A stretch of DNA of 64,000 bases, from positions 1 to 64,000 of the forward strand of contig NZ_FOQK01000013.1 of the NCBI RefSeq assembly GCF_900113715.1, written 5' to 3'. Position 1 is the stretch's first letter, and each line of letters begins with the position of its first letter. Shown one piece after another: positions 1 through 8,141 of this stretch. Made by a program: the position numbers and the translations under genes. The notes below the pieces were generated by a model, which saw only the letters and a list, made by a program, of their open reading frames with translations, was not told where the DNA came from and ran no database searches. The DNA is from Pseudoselenomonas ruminantium (GTDB taxonomy: Bacteria; Bacillota; Negativicutes; Selenomonadales; Selenomonadaceae).

Positions 1-197
1 AATTGGAAAGAATAGGTTTCATTTTTTCTTGACCGTTGAAGCCCATCTTTCCCCATTTTACGATATTTTCCGACCCACGCTTGAATGCATTTTGAGGAAG
101 GGATGTCATATTTTTTTGTTAAGGCAGTATATCCTATATGTCCATTCAAATACTCTTGGACTACCTTACATTTAAATTCTGCACTATATTTTGCCAT
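1..197 (-). CDS. IS150-like transposase OrfA, N-terminal part (partial)
   Basis: From an ATG at 197 the minus strand encodes about 65 residues beginning MAKYSAEFKCKVVQEYL and continuing through YDIPSSKCIQAWV to a RSRKN segment. This is the usual N-terminal helix-turn-helix of IS3/IS150-group OrfA proteins, which binds the element's ends. The frame is open to the window edge. The only ribosome-site candidate is a GGGGG run 7 nt upstream, buried in the perfect hairpin at 202-245. It is AT-richer than the flagellar genes beside it, consistent with mobile origin. The reading is direct; the family assignment is from recall of OrfA proteins. Confidence 0.75.
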   Translation of the reverse strand, partial: MAKYSAEFKCKVVQEYLNGHIGYTALTKKYDIPSSKCIQAWVGKYRKMGKDGLQRSRKNETYSFQ

Positions 198-201
198 AAA
201 A

Positions 202-245
202 AGACCCCCATAAGTTAGATTCCTTGGTCTAACTTATGGGGGTCT
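202..245. repeat. Perfect 18-bp inverted repeat (hairpin) at the IS end
   Basis: Positions 202-219 and 228-245 are perfect reverse complements with an 8-nt loop. On the minus strand the stem is followed by TTTTT and then, within 4-5 nt, the OrfA start codon. It looks like a terminator that also buries the GGGGG ribosome-site candidate, so transcripts entering from the flagellar operon would give little transposase. Confidence 0.85.
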
Positions 246-265
246 CTACATATCACGCGACTTTT

Positions 266-1102
266 TTATTTGTTTTCCAGTTCGCGGCGGTTCATCTCAC
301 GCAGCAGCTCAATGGCTCCCTTGCCGATTCCTGTCTCCCGCGCAGTTTCCTCCACACTGTAGCCACTCAGAAGCAACGCTCTGGCCTTGGCCGCATTCGG
401 GGAAATATCAAGCCCTTCATCAGCAGGTGCAATCACCTCAGCACTTTGACCGCCCTCTTCTACGGGCTGCCGCTCATCCATAGCCTGGGCCGAGCGGCTG
501 CTCATGGCCTCTGCCAGTCCGGCTGCCTGCTGGACACTCACAGGTGGCGTCTCAACAGGGGCAGCCTGCGCCAGCTCGTCCCGCTCCATCGACTGCTGCA
601 AAACCTGCGCAAAGTCTTGGGCATCGACGCGCTCTGGCTCCCGTGCAACCACTGGCGAAGCAGCCATCGGCGCACTGGCTGCCGGAGCTGGAGCCGCCGG
701 CATGACCGCGGATGGCATCACCGGCGGTACAGCCTGCCAGCGGGCGGCCAGCTCATCGGCTACGCGGCGTGCTGTCAGCGTATCCGATGAAAGCTGCCGC
801 AGCTGCTGCTCAAGGTCAAGGCCAGCTCTCCTGGCCTCATCCAGCTGAGCTTCCAGCTTGCGATTGCGTTCATCCGCCTCCTGCAGCAGCCGCTCCAGAT
901 GCTTGATATGGCTGCCCATACGGCTGATAACGGCATCCGCCGAGCGCTCGAGTTCCGCCTTGAGCTGATCCGTCGACTGCCGGAGCGCCTCACTGTCGAT
1001 CTGCTGCTGCTGGCGGTGTGACAACCAGCGTGCTCCCATGACGAGAATGAACCCTACGATAATAAGTAAACCTAATGTTAAGACCATGACTGACTGCAAC
1101 AT
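266..1102 (-). CDS. SwrB-like (DUF6115-type) membrane-anchored flagellar operon protein
   Basis: A 278-residue protein with one N-terminal membrane segment (about residues 5-24), a charged coiled coil (about 35-110), a long Ala/Pro/Val-rich linker and a conserved C-terminal block near 240-270 (AKARALLLSGYSVEETA, then GIGKGAIELL) resembling a small helix-turn-helix. This layout and the place just after sigD match Bacillus SwrB, which promotes flagellar basal-body assembly and swarming. The ATG at 1102 is very close to the AGGAGG that overlaps the previous stop, so a TTG at 1099 is also possible. It is the last gene of the operon before the IS. Family membership is inferred from architecture and position, not from strong sequence identity. 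Confidence 0.7.
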   Translation of the reverse strand: MLQSVMVLTLGLLIIVGFILVMGARWLSHRQQQQIDSEALRQSTDQLKAELERSADAVISRMGSHIKHLERLLQEADERNRKLEAQLDEARRAGLDLEQQLRQLSSDTLTARRVADELAARWQAVPPVMPSAVMPAAPAPAASAPMAASPVVAREPERVDAQDFAQVLQQSMERDELAQAAPVETPPVSVQQAAGLAEAMSSRSAQAMDERQPVEEGGQSAEVIAPADEGLDISPNAAKARALLLSGYSVEETARETGIGKGAIELLREMNRRELENK

Positions 1103-1107
1103 GCCTC

Positions 1108-1440
1108 CTATAGGCTGATATCCAGAAGATGTCCGCGCGATGGATCCTTGGCAAAATGCTCGGGCTCCGGCTCAGTCTGCTCGGCCGCCGCCATGTGCCG
1201 CCGGCGCGAACCGCCGCCACCGCCCTGCTTCTGCTGGCGATCTGGCTCGTCCTTGATGCGGCCATCCTCCAGTTCATCCTTTTCGCGGACCTGTTCCTGT
1301 TTCAGCTTATCTTCTTCTTTCTGTTTTACGGCTTGAAAATCCGACTGCATGGCATTTGCCTGATTCAGGTTATGCTGAACCTGTGTCGCATCAGCCGCCC
1401 GCGGAACCATCATTTGCAAACTCATCGGCGTGACATCCAT
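1108..1440 (-). CDS. Small hydrophilic protein of unknown function in the flagellar operon
   Basis: A 110-residue protein without membrane segment or signal peptide. It starts with a conserved-looking MDVTPMSLQMMVPR block, continues as a highly charged Lys/Glu/Gln helix (about residues 35-70), then GGGGGSRRR and an acidic tail. The ribosome site (GAGGG, then ATCCG, then ATG) is good, and it sits 22 bp after the FapA-like gene and 5 bp before the SwrB-like gene, so it is clearly co-transcribed. I do not recognise a domain. The length and charge pattern suggest a coiled-coil adaptor for flagellar assembly or swarming, but that is only context. Confidence 0.7.
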   Translation of the reverse strand: MDVTPMSLQMMVPRAADATQVQHNLNQANAMQSDFQAVKQKEEDKLKQEQVREKDELEDGRIKDEPDRQQKQGGGGGSRRRHMAAAEQTEPEPEHFAKDPSRGHLLDISL

Positions 1441-1462
1441 CGGATTCCCTCGCTTTCTTCAA

Positions 1463-3136
1463 TCAGTATGGACCAATGTCCACCCGTTCATCTTTGACGG
1501 TCAGCGTCGTGCGCTTGATTTCCGACTGCACATTCATGATGACCGAATTGATAGAAATCTTGACACCTGGATAGATTGTATCACTTACGCGGATTTTGCC
1601 ATTCTGCATCTGCGAAAGCTCTTCGCCCAGTGCCTGTATTTCCTGCTCATCCCGCTTGATCTTGCCAGCCAGGGGGAACTGCGAACGCGTCAAAGCATTG
1701 ATCTGGTTGATGCGCTCCTGCGGCAGACGGCTGATGTCAATCTTGCTGAGCGTATTGAGCATCTGATTGATCTGTCTGAGACGCTCCTTCGACTCTTTAT
1801 ACTCCCGGCACAGATCGCGGTATTTCTTTTCAAGCTGAGGATTAACACCCACAGACAACCGCGTGACTACCGAAGCTGGGTTCCCGACGATCTTGCAGCG
1901 GATCTCCTCACCAGCAGCACATCTGCCGCCCGTGAGCATGCCCCGCTTCTCCTCCATGTAGATGCGCTTCCCAGCCGTAAGCGCTGAATGCAGCGACACA
2001 TCGCGGATATAGATATCACGGCCGGCTTCGATCTCCGCATTCTCCGCAAAGGATGCATGCACATCCTCATCTGCCCGGATCTTGCCTCGGTTCATACCAT
2101 TCACGCCGCCATTGACAAATACATTCCTGCCCTCGACGTTGCCGCCGCTGACCATTCCGCCGATCTGGACATCGCCTGTGGCCTTGACATTGAAGCCTGC
2201 CTCGACATTTCCCTTGACCTCGACGCTGCCAATGAAATCGATATTGCCAGTGCCGACGCCGACACCGCCTTGAATCAGCAGATGCGGATCGACTGAAATC
2301 TTTTTGCCTGTATCGACAATCTGTCCATCGATCAAGGCAATGAGCTCATTGTCTCCCGTGATTTCCGTATTGTTTCCCTGTGGCATCGGAATGGGCTTAC
2401 CATTGCGGGCATTGATTTCCCGGCCATATACATCCCGTCCTGGCTCTCCCTGAGTCTGCGGAATACGGACCGCCAGCAAATCACCTTTTTTCGCCAGCAC
2501 GAACAGATTCATGTCCTTGAAGTCAACACGATCATATTCGTCAACCTTGGGACGTCCTTTGATACCTAAATCAAAATGACGCTCAATCCGAGCATTCTCA
2601 CCATGCCTGGGAGACTGTCCCTTCGCCGCCACAAATGGCGACAAGCTTTCTATTCCCCTGCGGATTGCATCCACATCGATACCGAACACGACGCCAGTAT
2701 CCGTCAACGCCTGCCGGACATCCTCATAAGTTGGCAGCTTCCGCCCCACATTCGTATCATAACGGATCGTTGCTATCATTTTATCATGACTGATGTCGAC
2801 GATGATTCCCGCGGGCTTCTGCTCCTCTTCCACTGGATTTTCCTGCTCCGGCTGCGCCTGCTGATTTTCCTGTTCAGCAATCTCTTCCGGCAGTCCATAT
2901 GAGGTTGCCAATTTCCGCGGCTCACCAGCTGCTTCGCGCAGAATCTGCGACAGCGTTATGATATCGTAATCAATAACACCATGGTCATGCAAAACCTGGC
3001 GTATATCCGACAACTCAAAAGCAAGGCCGTCAGCAGCATCGGGATAAATCGTCAGATAGACACCATCTTCCCGAAATTCAAACAAGTAGCCTGCTTCTTT
3101 GCTGCCTACCGCCGGGCGTAATGTCTGGTCATCCAT
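1463..3136 (-). CDS. FapA-like DUF342 polymer-forming protein
   Basis: A 557-residue protein. The middle (about residues 280-410) is a run of short repeats with alternating Gly, Asn and Val, such as VEAGFNVKATGDVQIGG, typical of the right-handed beta-helix of DUF342/FapA proteins. The C-terminal part (about 430-510) is a charged coiled coil, and the N-terminal part contains the mixed alpha/beta repeats usual for the family. Genes of this family often follow sigD in Firmicutes flagellar operons, but their role in motility is not established. The start is supported by a GGGGGG ribosome site. The gene begins 27 bp after sigD. Confidence 0.85.
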   Translation of the reverse strand: MDDQTLRPAVGSKEAGYLFEFREDGVYLTIYPDAADGLAFELSDIRQVLHDHGVIDYDIITLSQILREAAGEPRKLATSYGLPEEIAEQENQQAQPEQENPVEEEQKPAGIIVDISHDKMIATIRYDTNVGRKLPTYEDVRQALTDTGVVFGIDVDAIRRGIESLSPFVAAKGQSPRHGENARIERHFDLGIKGRPKVDEYDRVDFKDMNLFVLAKKGDLLAVRIPQTQGEPGRDVYGREINARNGKPIPMPQGNNTEITGDNELIALIDGQIVDTGKKISVDPHLLIQGGVGVGTGNIDFIGSVEVKGNVEAGFNVKATGDVQIGGMVSGGNVEGRNVFVNGGVNGMNRGKIRADEDVHASFAENAEIEAGRDIYIRDVSLHSALTAGKRIYMEEKRGMLTGGRCAAGEEIRCKIVGNPASVVTRLSVGVNPQLEKKYRDLCREYKESKERLRQINQMLNTLSKIDISRLPQERINQINALTRSQFPLAGKIKRDEQEIQALGEELSQMQNGKIRVSDTIYPGVKISINSVIMNVQSEIKRTTLTVKDERVDIGPY

Positions 3137-3163
3137 GATACGTCCCCCCTAAGGCTGAATTTG

Positions 3164-3931
3164 CTATACCAAGCTTGCCTTCATCCGTGCCAAATATCCC
3201 CGCAACCTGAATACTGCCTTGGTATGCAGCTGCGAGATACGCGCCTCGGATAAATTCAAAATCAAGCTGATTTCTTTCAAGGTCAATTCTTCGTAATAAT
3301 AAAGCGCTACAACCTTTTTTTCCTTCTCTGGCAAACGCTCAATCGCCGCTGCCAGTGTATTGCGGAGCTCCGCCTTTTCCAGGCGCTCAGTCGGCCCTTC
3401 TTCAGCCGAAGCTGGCGAATCGGTCCGCAGATAATCATCCAACGGAATCACAGTAGCCACGCTGATCTGGCTTTCCAGAGCACGAAGTTCTTTCTCGGTC
3501 AGACCTAATGCTTCAGCGAGTTCCTGGTCATTCGCTGGCCGCCCCAAACGGGTCTCCAGCTCATAGACGGTCTGTTCATAGCGCCGTATCTTCTGCCGGA
3601 TAGCAACCGGAAGCCAATCCTTCGAGCGCAGGTAATCGAGCATCGCACCACGGATCCGTACCCCTGCATACGTTTCGAACTTATTCTTGCGCTCCATGTC
3701 ATACCGGTCAATCGCATCCATCAGACCGAAAAAACCGCTGGAAAGCAGGTCGTCACGATCTACATGGGCGGGCAGACTGATAGCCAGCCTGCCCGCAACC
3801 AGCTTGACTAAGGGCAAATAATGCTCAGCCAGCTGATTGCGAAGCTCGACAGTCTTATTTTCCAGATAGCTATGCCAAAGGGAAGTGACATCGGCCAAAT
3901 TTTCATCCTGGTTCATTCCCACAGAATCCAA
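3164..3931 (-). CDS. sigD: RNA polymerase sigma factor for flagellar and chemotaxis genes (SigD/FliA)
   Basis: A 255-residue sigma-70 protein of the FliA/WhiG group. Region 2 is seen in DLLSSGFFGLMDAIDRYD and FETYAGVRIRGAMLDYL (about residues 60-105), and region 4 in LPEKEKKVVALYYYEELTL followed by ISQLHTKAVFRLRG (about 200-245). It should direct late flagellar transcription, for example flagellin and motor genes, which lie outside the window. The start is a TTG with GGAGG eight bases upstream. As in Bacillus it lies near the 3' end of the fla/che operon, so its level may depend on how far transcripts extend. FlgM, the usual anti-sigma factor, is not in the window. Confidence 0.95.
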   Translation of the reverse strand: MDSVGMNQDENLADVTSLWHSYLENKTVELRNQLAEHYLPLVKLVAGRLAISLPAHVDRDDLLSSGFFGLMDAIDRYDMERKNKFETYAGVRIRGAMLDYLRSKDWLPVAIRQKIRRYEQTVYELETRLGRPANDQELAEALGLTEKELRALESQISVATVIPLDDYLRTDSPASAEEGPTERLEKAELRNTLAAAIERLPEKEKKVVALYYYEELTLKEISLILNLSEARISQLHTKAVFRLRGYLARMKASLV

Positions 3932-3958
3932 CGGAACGTCCTCCCTCCATCATTTTCT

Positions 3959-3990
3959 GGAGGCACCATCAATTCTGCGATGGAGCCTCC
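3959..3990 (-). other. Stem-loop just upstream of sigD
   Basis: GGAGGC-A-CCATC at 3959-3970 pairs with GATGG-A-GCCTCC at 3979-3990, interrupted by one A-A mismatch, with an 8-nt loop. It overlaps the stop codon of the upstream membrane-protein gene. There is no T-run after it, so it is not a classical terminator. It may stabilise or process the mRNA or reduce read-through into sigD. Confidence 0.45.
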
Positions 3991-4352
3991 ATATGCCTGA
4001 GATCCTCTGAGCCCAGCGGCTTGAATTCCGCCTGCTCATGTTCTTGTTCTTCTTCTGCCGACTGCGTTTCAGCTTCAGCAGCAGCTGCCGCATCCTCAGC
4101 CTCATACTCTTCCGGACTCTTGGGCTCCTCTTTTTCCATCTCTTCGATGAGCTCGAGATTCTTGTCGAAACCGACTATGTCCTTTGTCTCCAGGATGAGC
4201 GTCACCAGCCAAACCAACGCTCCAGTCAACAGAAAGCCAATCAGGCTGCGGAGCAGCACCGTTGTCAGTCTGGCCTCACTGCTAAGTCCTGTCAGGACGA
4301 TGATCAAGGCCGAAATAACACCAAATACCAACGACATTCCCAATTTGAACAA
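3969..4352 (-). CDS. Small membrane protein of unknown function in the flagellar operon
   Basis: A 127-residue protein with two hydrophobic segments, about residues 5-22 (SLVFGVISALIIVLTGL) and 35-55 (LIGFLLTGALVWLVTLIL), followed by an acidic, Ala/Glu-rich cytoplasmic tail ending in ordered-looking GSEDLRHMEAP. I chose a TTG start at 4352 because AGGAGG lies ten bases upstream of it; an upstream ATG at 4376 lies before that ribosome site and has none of its own. It lies between cheD and sigD. I do not recognise the family. The pattern of two helices plus an acidic tail is seen in many small flagellar-operon proteins of unknown role. Confidence 0.7.
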   Translation of the reverse strand: MFKLGMSLVFGVISALIIVLTGLSSEARLTTVLLRSLIGFLLTGALVWLVTLILETKDIVGFDKNLELIEEMEKEEPKSPEEYEAEDAAAAAEAETQSAEEEQEHEQAEFKPLGSEDLRHMEAPSQN

Positions 4353-4387
4353 CGCTGCTTCACCTCCTAACGGCATTATTCCCTTGC

Positions 4388-4873
4388 TTAGATTTCCTTT
4401 TCACCTTTGTCTATGGTCTTGACTTTGTACACACCAGTCTCCATATCGATGGAAACCGTACGGCCATACGTGCCTCCCGTATCCTCGGCGATCAGCCGGA
4501 TATTCAGATCCTTCAGGATCTTCTTTGCAGCCTCTGCATTGCGTGCACCCACGCGCATGATGTCCGTCGCATTGGCAAAAGCAAACATCTGCGCACCGCC
4601 AGCAATCTTAGCCACGAGACGCGTCCGTGAAGCACCTAATGCCAAGACATCTTTCAGCATCAGCGGCAAGCCGGTATCGGCAAATTTTGCCGGATTATCG
4701 GTTGGCCTGGCCTGGGTGCTGTCCGGCAGCATGATATGCAGGAGTCCGCCCACTTTTGTCTGCGGATCGTACAAGGAAATGCCGATACAGGAGCCGAGGC
4801 CATAGCTGATGATTGTCGACGGCGCCTGGCCTACTTTGTAGTCTGCCATGCCGACTCGGATAAGATCTGCCAT
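4388..4873 (-). CDS. cheD: CheD, chemoreceptor glutamine deamidase
   Basis: A 161-residue protein with the CheD core: GLGSCIGISLYD carries the catalytic Cys (Cys29) and GGLLHIMLPDS the catalytic His (His46). Downstream KIAGGAQMF and VGARNAEAA are also family motifs. CheD deamidates glutamines on chemoreceptors and, in Bacillus, binds CheC and stimulates its CheY-P phosphatase activity. The ATG at 4873 is chosen because it begins one base after the cheC stop and has AGGAG nine bases upstream. The cheC-cheD pairing here matches that partnership. Confidence 0.95.
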   Translation of the reverse strand: MADLIRVGMADYKVGQAPSTIISYGLGSCIGISLYDPQTKVGGLLHIMLPDSTQARPTDNPAKFADTGLPLMLKDVLALGASRTRLVAKIAGGAQMFAFANATDIMRVGARNAEAAKKILKDLNIRLIAEDTGGTYGRTVSIDMETGVYKVKTIDKGEKEI

Positions 4874-4874
4874 A

Positions 4875-5489
4875 TCACTCAACTCCTACCGCGTCAATAA
4901 TTGTATTCAACGAGCCTGGATCAGGGACCAGGAAGAACTGGCCATTGATGCCATCATCCTCAGAAAGGAATTCTGTCTCAATGACGAGTGCCTGATCGCC
5001 CATCTGGCCAAGCTGTGCCAAAACGACGTTGAGGATTGCGCCTGCCATGTCCATAGCCAAGGCGGGGATGGATGGCAGCATCGTAATCTTCGTGAACGTA
5101 AAGAATGCATTGAGGTACGCACCGGATAGGATATTGCCGATCTCCATCAGTGCAGACTCATCCATGAATTCCAGCTTTGTAGTTGAACCATGCGGTTTCC
5201 CCATGAGCGTATCTACCAGATAGAAGGCGCTCTTCTGGGGCAGCAGGAACAAGATATTGCTCGGTGCTTTACCGTAAACGCGCAGGAAAATACCGACGAC
5301 AACGGCATCCGGGCCGCCGACCAGATCTGGTACGGCTTCTAGCGGAACCAATGCCACCTTCGGTACATTCATATCAATGCGGCGGTTAATGACCTGTGAC
5401 AGCGCCGTAGCGGAGTTGCCCGCACCAACGTTGCCGATCTCCCGCAAGGCATCAAGCTGATTGGCGGAAAGATTCAATTCATCTGTCAT
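4875..5489 (-). CDS. cheC: CheC, CheY-P phosphatase
   Basis: A 204-residue protein with the two pseudo-symmetric CheC active-site motifs: LREIGNVGAGNSATALS near the N-terminus (Glu17, Asn20) and ESALMEIGNILSGAY in the second half. Each carries the Glu and Asn that attack phospho-CheY. It lacks the N-terminal CheY-binding peptide and the FliN domain that mark FliY. It acts in the cytoplasm in adaptation, together with CheD encoded immediately downstream. FliY in the same operon is a second CheY-P phosphatase, so the cell has both the soluble and the switch-bound kind. Confidence 0.95.
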   Translation of the reverse strand: MTDELNLSANQLDALREIGNVGAGNSATALSQVINRRIDMNVPKVALVPLEAVPDLVGGPDAVVVGIFLRVYGKAPSNILFLLPQKSAFYLVDTLMGKPHGSTTKLEFMDESALMEIGNILSGAYLNAFFTFTKITMLPSIPALAMDMAGAILNVVLAQLGQMGDQALVIETEFLSEDDGINGQFFLVPDPGSLNTIIDAVGVE

Positions 5490-5554
5490 AGTTGGACCTC
5501 TCTTCTACAGGAAGGGGACGAGCCGCAGCCCTCCCCCTCACTGATACTGTCTAG

Positions 5555-6022
5555 TTATTTCCCGTCACCAACATTGCCGATGATCTCTTCAAGATTCAGC
5601 ATGATGATCAGACGACCATCTACATTGCCGATACCGCTCAAGAAACGCGAACCGCTCTTGTCGTTGATTGCCTTCTTGGTATCCACCGGCTTGCTGTCGA
5701 TCGTGAGTACTTCCGTCACTGCATCTACCAGCATACCGACATGGAGATCGTCGATATTCACCGTGACAATACGCGTGTCATCCGTATACGGTGTTTCCGC
5801 CAGTCCCAGGCGTTTCTTGAGGTCAATGACCGGCAGCACAGAGCCGCGCAGGTTGATGACGCCCTTGATGAAATCAGCGGAAAAAGGAACGCGGGTTATA
5901 TCGGTGAGATTGCGGATCTCCTGGACATTCAGAATGCTGACACCATATTCCTCATCCCGGAGCTTGAAAGCGACTACCTGTCTGCCTTCATCCATCTCAT
6001 TCATGTTCTCTTCATTTGCCAT
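5555..6022 (-). CDS. cheW: CheW, chemotaxis coupling protein
   Basis: A 155-residue CheW-domain protein. Typical segments are FKLRDEEYGVSILNVQEI near the start, VPFSADFIKGVINLRGSVLPVIDL in the middle and LMLNLEEI-like LIIMLNLEEII at the end. It links chemoreceptors to the CheA kinase in the polar signalling array. It has no receiver domain, so it is CheW and not CheV. It lies 15 bp after cheA and is followed by cheC. Confidence 0.96.
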   Translation of the reverse strand: MANEENMNEMDEGRQVVAFKLRDEEYGVSILNVQEIRNLTDITRVPFSADFIKGVINLRGSVLPVIDLKKRLGLAETPYTDDTRIVTVNIDDLHVGMLVDAVTEVLTIDSKPVDTKKAINDKSGSRFLSGIGNVDGRLIIMLNLEEIIGNVGDGK

Positions 6023-6037
6023 CTCAGCTACCTCCTC

Positions 6038-8119
6038 TTACTGCTGCATCATCGTAGCGACATCCAGGATCAGGGCAACACGGCCATCGCCGAGTACCGT
6101 CGCACCAGAGAACATCTTGAGACCTGCGAACAGGTTGCCCAAGGTCTTGATGACGATTTCCTGCTGTCCGATCAGATTGTCGACAACGATACCTGCTTTA
6201 GCCTCGCCAGCATGGACAACGACTACGAAAATCTCATCCGAATCCTTGACGTGCGGTACCTGCAGCGTCTCTTCCATGCGGATAATCGGGATGATCTCAC
6301 CACGCAGGACAATGACTTCCTTATTCCTTACCGTCTTGATATCCTCCGGCTGGATATTGATCGTGCTGTCGATCGAGCCGAGCGGGATTGCATACATCTC
6401 TTCCTGTACCTTGACGAGCATTGCCTGGATGATAGCCAGCGTCAACGGCAGTTTGATCTTGAATACCGAGCCCTCATCGATCTTCGTCTCAACATCGACA
6501 TGACCGGAAAGGGACTCGATCTTGCTGCGTACAACGTCCATACCAACGCCGCGGCCCGAGATATCCGTGATCTGCTCAGCCGTGGAGAAGCCCGGCAGGA
6601 AGATCAGGCGTACAGCATCGGCATCTTCGAGCTTATCTGCATCTTCCTGCGAGATCATGCCCTTCTCGACGGCCTTTTTGCGGATCTTATCCGCAGCAAT
6701 GCCAGCACCATCATCCGTGACCATGATGACAACATTGTTGCCTTCATGACGGGCAATGAGGCCGACTTCACCAGTGCGCGGCTTGCCTTTAGCTTCACGC
6801 TCATCCGGATGCTCGACACCATGGTCGAGGGAGTTGCGCAGCAAGTGCATGATCGGGTCGCCGATCTCATCGATGACGGTACGGTCAAGCTCTGTCTCCT
6901 CACCCTCGATGGTCAGGTTGATTTCCTTATTGAGCTCTTTGGATACGTCGCGGACCATGCGCGGGAAACGGTTGAATACTGCGCTGACCGGGACCATGCG
7001 GACCTTCATGACAATGTTCTGCAGATCGGTCGTTACGCGGTCCATCTGCTCCAGCGTTTCCGTGAGCTCCGACAGACGATGCGTCTGGCCGATCTGCTCC
7101 AGGCGGACTTTATTGATGACCAGCTCGCCCATGAGGTTCATCAGCGTGTCGAGCTTATCGATATCGACACGTACGGACTGGCTCTGATGTGCTTTTTTCG
7201 GCGGAGCAGCCTTCGCCGGAGCTGCCTTCTTCGCCGGGGCTGCCGGTTTCGGAGCCGGAGCCGCAGCGGCTGGTGCTGCCGGTGCTGGTGCTGCTGCAGA
7301 TGCCGGAGCAGCTGCCGGAGCAGCTGCCGGTGCCGGTGCTGCGGCTGCCTCGGGATCGACTACCTCGACGAGGATCTTGTCGATTTCCGAGATGCTGCTC
7401 AGCGAATCCTCAACCGCCTTCTTGTCTGCCCCCGTCACCACGAGGATATCAAAGCTATGGTCGAATTTCTCCTGCTCAAGATCCTCAGCCGGTGGTACGG
7501 ATTTCACGACATCACCGATCTCATCGAGTGCATTCATTACCATGTACGAACGCGCCGATTTGAGCAGGCAGGTCTCGGACAGCGTGATCTGGACGTGAAC
7601 GCCGATCATGCCACCCTCTTTGGCTTGGCGCAGCATATCGCGGTCAATGTCCGTAAGCTGCATGCCCCCCACAGTGGCAGCAGCTGCCGGTGCTGCAGCT
7701 GCCGCTGGTGCAGCCGGAGCAGCCGCCGGTGCCGGCTCGCCTTTGGAGATCGAGCTGAGTTTTGCCACGAGATCCGATACATCGACAACATCCTCCGATT
7801 CACCATCGGCGACACTGTTGATCATCTGCTCCAGCGAATCCAGGCACTTGAACAACGTATCGATGATATCCTCATCGAGCTTCAGCTGTTCCTTGCGGAT
7901 CAGGTCAAGGACATCCTCCATCTCATGGGTCAGCTCGGCAATCTTGTTGTATCCCATAGTCGCCGACATACCTTTGAGCGTGTGCGCATTGCGGAAGATA
8001 TCGTTGACGACAGACACATCCTCTGAATTCTCTTCCAAGCTCAGCAGTCCTTCGTTCAAAGACTGTAAATGTTCATGTGATTCATCCAAGAACATGTCCA
8101 TATACTGATTTGTTTCCAT
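6038..8119 (-). CDS. cheA: CheA, chemotaxis histidine kinase
   Basis: A 693-residue kinase with all five CheA domains. P1 has the phosphorylated His46 in FRNAHTLKGMSATMG. An Ala/Pro linker (about 130-150) precedes the P2 response-regulator-binding domain, and a longer Ala/Pro/Lys linker (about 255-310) precedes P3. The P4 ATPase shows LRNSLDHGVEHPDER, DDGAGI and GRGVGMDVV, and the P5 CheW-like regulatory domain ends the protein. It phosphorylates CheY and CheB in response to receptors. It lies between cheB and cheW. The low-complexity linkers explain the GC-rich repeats near 7200-7350 and 7680-7740. Confidence 0.97.
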   Translation of the reverse strand: METNQYMDMFLDESHEHLQSLNEGLLSLEENSEDVSVVNDIFRNAHTLKGMSATMGYNKIAELTHEMEDVLDLIRKEQLKLDEDIIDTLFKCLDSLEQMINSVADGESEDVVDVSDLVAKLSSISKGEPAPAAAPAAPAAAAAPAAAATVGGMQLTDIDRDMLRQAKEGGMIGVHVQITLSETCLLKSARSYMVMNALDEIGDVVKSVPPAEDLEQEKFDHSFDILVVTGADKKAVEDSLSSISEIDKILVEVVDPEAAAAPAPAAAPAAAPASAAAPAPAAPAAAAPAPKPAAPAKKAAPAKAAPPKKAHQSQSVRVDIDKLDTLMNLMGELVINKVRLEQIGQTHRLSELTETLEQMDRVTTDLQNIVMKVRMVPVSAVFNRFPRMVRDVSKELNKEINLTIEGEETELDRTVIDEIGDPIMHLLRNSLDHGVEHPDEREAKGKPRTGEVGLIARHEGNNVVIMVTDDGAGIAADKIRKKAVEKGMISQEDADKLEDADAVRLIFLPGFSTAEQITDISGRGVGMDVVRSKIESLSGHVDVETKIDEGSVFKIKLPLTLAIIQAMLVKVQEEMYAIPLGSIDSTINIQPEDIKTVRNKEVIVLRGEIIPIIRMEETLQVPHVKDSDEIFVVVVHAGEAKAGIVVDNLIGQQEIVIKTLGNLFAGLKMFSGATVLGDGRVALILDVATMMQQ

Positions 8120-8141
8120 TTGTATTCCCCCTATATCCTTT

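Larger units (their letters stand above)
1..250 (-). mobile_element. IS3-family (IS150-like) insertion sequence, left end only, cut by window edge
   Basis: The outer end reads TGTAGAGACCCCC on the minus strand, the TG-starting terminal sequence usual for IS3-family elements. It is followed by a transposase OrfA start running out of the window. The end lies 15 bp past the stop codon of the last flagellar-operon gene, so the element inserted immediately downstream of it. The other end, orfB and any target duplication lie outside the window, so the group assignment rests on OrfA alone. Confidence 0.75.

Noticed and set aside
202-245. Inverted repeat considered as an integron attC or phage attachment site
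   Set aside because: It lies exactly at an IS3-type end beside OrfA and has no integrase or gene-cassette context.
7200-7740. GC-rich short repeats taken at first for a satellite
   Set aside because: They encode the Ala/Pro linkers between CheA domains; the similar stretch at 18800-18930 is the FliY linker.
5741-8026. Very long plus-strand open frame opposite cheA (761 codons)
   Set aside because: It is antisense to a textbook CheA, has no domain, no ribosome site and a codon pattern that mirrors the real gene. The same applies to long antisense frames opposite fliG/fliF (30806-32851), flhA (12613-14187), hslU and mfd.
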